Source: JBLNBU01 sp050260215
GTDB lineage: Bacteria > Pseudomonadota > Alphaproteobacteria > Rhodospirillales > Magnetospirillaceae
Length of the DNA stretch: 20,326 nucleotides
Direction of reading: 5' to 3'
NCBI GenBank assembly: GCA_050260215.1
Contig: JBLNBU010000087.1
Location: 1-20,326 of the forward strand
Shown: one piece after another, positions 15,975 through 20,326 of the stretch
Layout of the letters: each line of letters opens with the position of its first letter
Position numbering within the stretch: position 1 is the stretch's first letter
The notes under the pieces: generated by a model
What the model was told of the DNA's origin: nothing
What the model saw: only the letters and a program-made list of their open reading frames with translations
The model's database searches: none
Program-made: the position numbers and the translations under genes

Positions 15975-16801
15975 AGGACGGCGGCTTCGCCCTGGTCTCG
16001 GTGCTGTGGATCGTCGTGCTGCTGGCCCTGGCGACGGTGGCGGTGATCGGCCAGGCCCGCCGGGTGGTGGACGGTGCCGCCACCGTCGAGGAAGTGGCGC
16101 GCGCCCGGGCATTGGCCGATGCCGGGGTGATGCGCGCCGTCTGCGACCTGATGGCCGCCGACGCCGGCACGCCCGACAACACTTGGCCGGTTGACGGCGC
16201 CTCGCACCGGCTGGACCTGCCCGGCGGCTCAGTGGCGGTGGTGCTGCACGACGAGGGCGGGTTGGTCGACCTCAACGACGCCGACGAAGCCTTGCTGGCT
16301 GGCCTGTTCCGCCAGGCCGGCGCCGAGCGGCCCGAAGACCTGGCCGCTGCGGTCGCCGACTGGCGCGACGAGGACCAGCTGAAGCGCATCGGCGGGGCCG
16401 AGGCCGACGACTACCGCCGCGCCGGCCTGGCCTGGCGTCCCCGCGACGGTGCCTTCGAAAGCGTCGACGAACTGCGCTTGGTCATGGGCATGACGCCCGA
16501 GCTGTTCGGCCGCGTGCGGGACCAGTTGACCGTGTGGGGCCATCGGCCCGACGTCGACTTCGACACCGCGCCGCGCCAGGTGCTGATGGCCCTTGCCGAC
16601 ATGGACCCGGCCAGGGCCGACACCATCTTGTCGCTGCGGCCGGCGCGGCCGGCCCTGTCGGCGGCGCGCACCATCGGCATCCGCGCCGTGGGGCGCACGA
16701 CCGCCGGGGCGGTGTTCGTGCGCGAGGCGGCGGTGCATTTGACCCGCGAACCCAAGCGGCCCATCGAGATGCTGGCCTGGCGCCAGGGGGAAGGCCCATG
16801 A
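15971..16801 (+). CDS. gspK: type II secretion minor pseudopilin GspK
   Basis: A 276-residue minor pseudopilin, thought to sit at the tip of the type II secretion pseudopilus. It has a short leader MKDGG followed by FALVSVLWIVVLLALATVAV, a class III prepilin signal cut after Gly5. Position +5 of the mature protein is Ser rather than Glu, which is normal for GspK. Downstream, GLVDLNDADEALLAGLF and SVDELRLVMGMTPELFGRVRDQLTVW fit the GspK family (T2SSK). The ATG at 15971 overlaps the gspD stop; the frame is open far upstream inside gspD, but that is not used. GCGGGA precedes the start. The gspO start overlaps its stop, and GspO is the peptidase that would process it. Confidence 0.92.
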   Translation: MKDGGFALVSVLWIVVLLALATVAVIGQARRVVDGAATVEEVARARALADAGVMRAVCDLMAADAGTPDNTWPVDGASHRLDLPGGSVAVVLHDEGGLVDLNDADEALLAGLFRQAGAERPEDLAAAVADWRDEDQLKRIGGAEADDYRRAGLAWRPRDGAFESVDELRLVMGMTPELFGRVRDQLTVWGHRPDVDFDTAPRQVLMALADMDPARADTILSLRPARPALSAARTIGIRAVGRTTAGAVFVREAAVHLTREPKRPIEMLAWRQGEGP

Positions 16802-17508
16802 ACGGCCTTGCCGTCGCCCTGGCCGCACCGGTGGCCGGCAGCTTCGTCGCCTGTGCCGCGCTTCGGCTGGCCGACGGCCGCAGCCTGTGGGGGCGGTCCT
16901 GCTGTCCGGCCTGCGGCCGAACCCTGCGCGCGACCGAACTGGTGCCGCTGTTGTCCTGGCTGGCCGGCGGCGGCCGCTGCACCGGCTGCGGTGCCCCGGT
17001 GTCGGCCTGGTATCCCCTGGTGGAGCTTGCCGCCCTGGTCCTGGCGGTACCGGCGCTGGCCCTGGACGGCTGGCGGGTGTGGGCCGGCTGCGGCCTGGCG
17101 TGGACGCTGCTGCTGCTGGCCCTGGTCGACATCCGCCGCCAGCGCCTGCCCGACGCGGTCACCTTGCCGCTGCTGGCGGCCGGGCTGGCGGTGGTGGCCT
17201 CGTTCCGGCCCGACCAATTGATCGACCACCTGCTGGCCGCGGCCGCCGGCTGGCTGGCCTTCGCCCTGCTGTCGGCGACCTGGCGGCGGCTGCGCGGCCG
17301 CGATGGGTTGGGCGGCGGCGACGCCAAGCTGCTGGCCGCCGCCGGCGCCTGGGTCGGGCCGCTGGCGCTGCCCTGGGTGGTGCTGCTGGCGGCGCTGGGC
17401 GGCCTGGCCTGGGGGGTGGCCAAGGGCTGGGACCCGGCGCGGCGCCTGCCGTTCGGGCCCTTCCTGGCGGCGGCGGCCTACCTGGCCTGGCTGTACCTGC
17501 CGGCCTGA
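16798..17508 (+). CDS. gspO: prepilin peptidase / N-methyltransferase GspO (PilD family)
   Basis: A 236-residue inner-membrane aspartic protease that cleaves and N-methylates prepilins and pseudopilins. The two CxxC pairs are Cys36/Cys39 and Cys61/Cys64 in the cytoplasmic loop. The catalytic aspartates are Asp111 (DIRRQRLPD) and Asp175 (GGGDAK). Hydrophobic segments lie near 3-20, 72-90, 93-111, 121-135, 144-160 and 176-205. The ATG at 16798 overlaps the gspK stop as ATGA, with GGGGGAAGG upstream. It is somewhat shorter than PilD (about 290), at the size of compact GspO proteins. It could also serve type IV pili encoded elsewhere. It is the last gene of this block; glyQ starts 94 bases on from its own promoter. 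Confidence 0.94.
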   Translation: MNGLAVALAAPVAGSFVACAALRLADGRSLWGRSCCPACGRTLRATELVPLLSWLAGGGRCTGCGAPVSAWYPLVELAALVLAVPALALDGWRVWAGCGLAWTLLLLALVDIRRQRLPDAVTLPLLAAGLAVVASFRPDQLIDHLLAAAAGWLAFALLSATWRRLRGRDGLGGGDAKLLAAAGAWVGPLALPWVVLLAALGGLAWGVAKGWDPARRLPFGPFLAAAAYLAWLYLPA

Positions 17509-17531
17509 ATTGCCGCAGCGCAGCGACCACC

Positions 17532-17560
17532 TTGACCATAGGCTGGGCCACCGCTAGGTT
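17532..17560 (+). promoter_or_regulatory. predicted sigma-70 promoter of glyQS
   Basis: TTGACC (17532-17537), 17 bases, TAGGTT (17555-17560). The -35 matches the consensus at five of six positions and the -10 at three. The predicted start is near 17567, giving a leader of about 36 bases before the glyQ ATG. No T-box or riboswitch fold is recognisable in so short a leader. Confidence 0.5.
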
Positions 17561-17602
17561 TGCTGCGGTTTTGTCACAATTTCCCTGCACACGGCGGATT
17601 TC

Positions 17603-18481
17603 ATGGGAACGAGCGCGAAGACGCACAGCTTCCAGCAGCTGATCCTGACCCTTCAGTCGTTCTGGGCCGAGCAGGGATGCGTGATCCTGCAGCCCTACGA
17701 CATGGAGGTGGGCGCCGGCACCTTCCACCCCGCCACCACGCTGCGCGCGCTGGGGCCCGACCCGTGGAAGTGCGCCTATGTGCAGCCGTCGCGCCGGCCC
17801 AAGGACGGCCGCTATGGCGAGAATCCCAACCGCCTGCAGCATTACTACCAGTTCCAGGTGCTGCTGAAGCCCAGCCCGCAGAACTCGCAGGAGCTCTACC
17901 TGGAAAGTTTGCGCCGCCTTGGCGTCGACCCCATGGCCCACGACATCCGCTTCGTCGAGGACGACTGGGAAAGCCCGACCCTGGGCGCCTGGGGCCTGGG
18001 CTGGGAAGTGTGGTGCGACGGCATGGAGGTGACCCAGTTCACCTATTTCCAGCAGGTCGGCGGCATCGAGTGCGACCCCGTCGCGGTCGAGCTGACCTAT
18101 GGGCTTGAGCGCCTGGCCATGTACATCCAGGGCGTCGAGAACGTCTACGACCTCGACTTCAACGGCGAGGGCGTCAAGTACGGCGACGTCTTCCTGCAGG
18201 CCGAGCGCGAGTATTCGGCCCACAACTTCGAGCACGCCGACACCGGCATGCTGCTGCAGCACTTCCTTGATGCCGAGAAGGAGTGCCAGAACCTGCTGGC
18301 CGCCAAGCTGGCCCTGCCGGCCTACGACCAGTGCATCAAGGCCAGCCACCGCTTCAACCTGCTCGACGCCCGCGGCGTGATCTCGGTGACCGAGCGCCAG
18401 GCCTATATCGGTCGGGTGCGCGCCTTGGCCAAGGCCTGCTGCGAGGGCTGGCTGGCGTCTCGCACCGGTGGGGAGGGCTGA
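17603..18481 (+). CDS. glyQ: glycyl-tRNA synthetase alpha subunit
   Basis: A 292-residue catalytic alpha subunit of the bacterial alpha2-beta2 glycyl-tRNA synthetase, which charges tRNA-Gly in the cytoplasm. Class II active-site blocks are seen: QGCVILQPYDMEVGAGTFHPAT (25-46), YVQPSRRPKDGRYGENPNRLQHYYQFQV (79-106) and ELTYGLERLAMYIQGVENVYDLDF near 172-195; the length compares with about 303 in E. coli. The ATG at 17603 is preceded by GGCGGA. The glyS gene starts four bases after its stop, forming the usual glyQS operon. Nothing is unusual in the sequence. Confidence 0.98.
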   Translation: MGTSAKTHSFQQLILTLQSFWAEQGCVILQPYDMEVGAGTFHPATTLRALGPDPWKCAYVQPSRRPKDGRYGENPNRLQHYYQFQVLLKPSPQNSQELYLESLRRLGVDPMAHDIRFVEDDWESPTLGAWGLGWEVWCDGMEVTQFTYFQQVGGIECDPVAVELTYGLERLAMYIQGVENVYDLDFNGEGVKYGDVFLQAEREYSAHNFEHADTGMLLQHFLDAEKECQNLLAAKLALPAYDQCIKASHRFNLLDARGVISVTERQAYIGRVRALAKACCEGWLASRTGGEG

Positions 18482-18485
18482 CGCC

Positions 18486-20326
18486 ATGGCCGAGCTGCTT
18501 CTCGAGATCCTGTCCGAGGAAATTCCCGCCCGCATGCAGGCGCGCGCCGCCGAGGACCTGCACAAGCTGGTCTGCGACGCGCTGGACGCCGGCGGCCTGG
18601 CCTATGATGCCGCCCGCGCCCTGGTCGGCCCGCGCCGCCTGATCCTGGTGGTCGAAGGCCTGCCGTTGGCTCAGCCCGACGTGTCGGAAGAACGTCGCGG
18701 CCCCCGCGTGGGCTCGCCCGACCAGGCCATGGACGGCTTCCTGAAGTCCACCGGCCTGTCCATGGACCAGCTGGAGAAGCGCGACACCGGCAAGGGCGAA
18801 TTCTGGTTCGCCGTGCTGTCGCGCAAGGGCCGTCCCACCGCCGAGGTGCTGAAGGACGTGGTCGAGCAGGCCATGGCCGGCCTGCCCTGGCCCAAGTCCA
18901 TGCGCTGGGGCGCCAACACGGTGCGCTGGGTGCGCCCGGTGCAGTCGATCCTGTGCCTGTTCGACGGGCAGGTGGTGCCGGTGAGCTTCGGCCCGATTGC
19001 CGCCGGCAACACCACCCGCGGCCATCGCTTCCTGGCGCCCGAGCCGTTCGCGGTGAAGGATTTCTCCGAGTACATGGCGCGGCTGGCCGACGCCAAGGTC
19101 ATGCTGGACCCGGTGCAGCGCCGCCACACCATCCTGGCCGAGGCCGAGCGCATCGCCGCGGCCGAATCCCTGGTGCTGAAGCAGGATGACGGCCTGCTGG
19201 CCGAGGTGACCGGCCTGGTCGAGTGGCCGGTGGTGCTGGTCGGTACCATCGACGACTCCTTCATGGAGGTGCCGCAGGAGGTGCTGATCACCGCCATGCG
19301 GTCGCACCAGAAGTACTTCTCGCTGCTGAAGGCCGACGGCCGGCTGGCGCCCCGCTTCATCGTGGTCTCCAACATGGAGACCAAGGACGGCGGCAAGGCC
19401 GTGGTTGCCGGCAACCAGCGGGTGCTGCGCGCGCGCCTGTCGGACGCCAAGTTCTTCTGGGACACCGACCGCAAGGCGACGCTGGCCTCGCGCCTGCCCA
19501 AGCTGGCCGAGCGCCTGTTCTATGCCCGCCTGGGCACGCTGGCCGACAAGGTCGGGCGCATCAAGGGCCTGGCCCGCCACCTGACCTTCTACGTCGAGGG
19601 CGTGCATGCCGCCGAGGCCGAGCGCGCCGCCGAGCTGGCCAAGGCCGACCTGTCGACCGAGATGGTGGGCGAGTTCCCCGAGTTGCAAGGCATCATGGGC
19701 CGGTACTACGCTCTGCACGACGGCGAGAAGCCCGAGGTGGCCGAGGCGGTGGCCGAGCACTACTCGCCCCAGGGGCCGTCGGACCGCTGCCCGACCGCGC
19801 CCTTGTCGGTGTGCGTGGCCCTGGCCGACAAGATCGACTCGCTGGTCGGCTTCTTCGCCATCGACGAGAAGCCCACCGGCTCGAAGGACCCGTTCGCCCT
19901 GCGCCGCCAGGCGCTCGGCGTCATCCGCCTGGTGGTCGAAAACAGGCTGCGCCTGCCGCTGGCGGCCTTCTTCAAGCTGGCCCATGCCGAATACGGCGCC
20001 GCCCAGCTGTCGCGCCCGGCCGACGCCACCGCCGCCGACCTGCTGGACTTCTTCGCCGACCGCCTGAAGGTCCACCTGCGCGAGCAGGGCGTGCGCCACG
20101 ACCTGGTGAACGCCATCTTCGGCCTGGGGGGCGAGGACGACCTGGTGCGCCTGCTGGCCCGGGTCGACGCGCTCAAGGACTTCGTGGCCAGCGACGACGG
20201 CGCCAACCTGCTGGTGGCCTACCGGCGCGCCGCCAACATCGTCCGCATCGAGGAAAAGAAGGACGCGGTGGCCTATGCGGGGCCCGCCGACGAGGCGCTG
20301 CTGGCGCTGCCGGAGGAAAAGGCCCT
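18486..20326 (+). CDS. glyS: glycyl-tRNA synthetase beta subunit, partial
   Basis: The first 613 codons of the beta subunit, cut by the right edge; the E. coli protein has about 689 residues, so roughly the last tenth is missing. It begins MAELLLEILSEEIPARMQAR, the hallmark of GlyS, and includes PKSMRWG and VRWVRPVQSILCLFDG, then VPQEVLITAMRSHQKYFSLL, RLSDAKFFWDTDRK, EFPELQGIMGRYYA and DKIDSLVGFFAIDEKPTGSKDPFALRR. The frame is uninterrupted throughout. The beta subunit recognises tRNA-Gly and is essential for activity with GlyQ. The expected C-terminal DALR-type anticodon-binding region is only partly present. Confidence 0.98.
   Translation, partial: MAELLLEILSEEIPARMQARAAEDLHKLVCDALDAGGLAYDAARALVGPRRLILVVEGLPLAQPDVSEERRGPRVGSPDQAMDGFLKSTGLSMDQLEKRDTGKGEFWFAVLSRKGRPTAEVLKDVVEQAMAGLPWPKSMRWGANTVRWVRPVQSILCLFDGQVVPVSFGPIAAGNTTRGHRFLAPEPFAVKDFSEYMARLADAKVMLDPVQRRHTILAEAERIAAAESLVLKQDDGLLAEVTGLVEWPVVLVGTIDDSFMEVPQEVLITAMRSHQKYFSLLKADGRLAPRFIVVSNMETKDGGKAVVAGNQRVLRARLSDAKFFWDTDRKATLASRLPKLAERLFYARLGTLADKVGRIKGLARHLTFYVEGVHAAEAERAAELAKADLSTEMVGEFPELQGIMGRYYALHDGEKPEVAEAVAEHYSPQGPSDRCPTAPLSVCVALADKIDSLVGFFAIDEKPTGSKDPFALRRQALGVIRLVVENRLRLPLAAFFKLAHAEYGAAQLSRPADATAADLLDFFADRLKVHLREQGVRHDLVNAIFGLGGEDDLVRLLARVDALKDFVASDDGANLLVAYRRAANIVRIEEKKDAVAYAGPADEALLALPEEKA

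Noticed and set aside
17513..17572. CCGCAGC ... GCTGCGGTTTT inverted repeat as a terminator after gspO
   Set aside because: The loop would be over 40 bases and would contain the glyQ promoter; the arms are too short for such a loop.
18354..20099. A long minus-strand open frame opposite glyS
   Set aside because: Antisense shadow of glyS, which reads without interruption on the plus strand.

Overview
The window is a GC-rich, densely coded stretch of bacterial chromosome. Gene content and protein style (Zur with an N-terminal HHDH segment, a YdcH/DUF465 small protein, two-subunit glycyl-tRNA synthetase, PrpE-type synthetase, EpmA/EpmB) suggest an alphaproteobacterium, probably of the Rhodospirillales/Magnetospirillum type. 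That placement is inference, because no rRNA or other decisive marker is present. I see no tRNA, rRNA, CRISPR array, transposase or prophage gene. All genes look intact except the two cut by the window edges.

Region 1 (1-3849) is a zinc-homeostasis locus built around one divergent control region at about 1774-1837. Leftward run znuA, hisI and a COG0523 (CobW-like) GTPase that is cut by the left edge. Rightward run zur, znuC and znuB, joined by start/stop overlaps. A Zur-box-like sequence covers both predicted -10 elements, so one site could control zinc import, the regulator and the two zinc-linked proteins hisI and COG0523.

Region 2 (3861-8805) is all on the minus strand: a YidE-type membrane transporter, a secreted peptidoglycan-binding/PRC-barrel protein, the propionyl-CoA synthetase PrpE followed by a strong hairpin terminator, a 253-base stretch rich in palindromes, and a 54-residue DUF465 protein.

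Region 3 (8954-11632) is on the plus strand: the flavin prenyltransferase ubiX, a compact hybrid histidine kinase (HisKA-HATPase-REC-Hpt) and an NsrR-type [Fe-S] repressor.

Region 4 (11646-13767) holds the divergent pair epmA and epmB, which together make and attach beta-lysine to elongation factor P; efp itself is not here.

Region 5 (13854-17508) is a three-gene type II secretion block: the secretin gspD (predicted lipoprotein), the minor pseudopilin gspK and the prepilin peptidase gspO, coupled by ATGA overlaps. The rest of the secretion machinery is absent from the window.

Region 6 (17532-20326) is glyQ-glyS behind a plausible sigma-70 promoter, with glyS running off the right edge.

Nothing here is clearly a new system. 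The most informative points are the zinc control region with its probably leaderless zur, the znuA-hisI-COG0523 arrangement, the split secretion operon with a lipoprotein secretin, and the sensor-less hybrid kinase beside nsrR.
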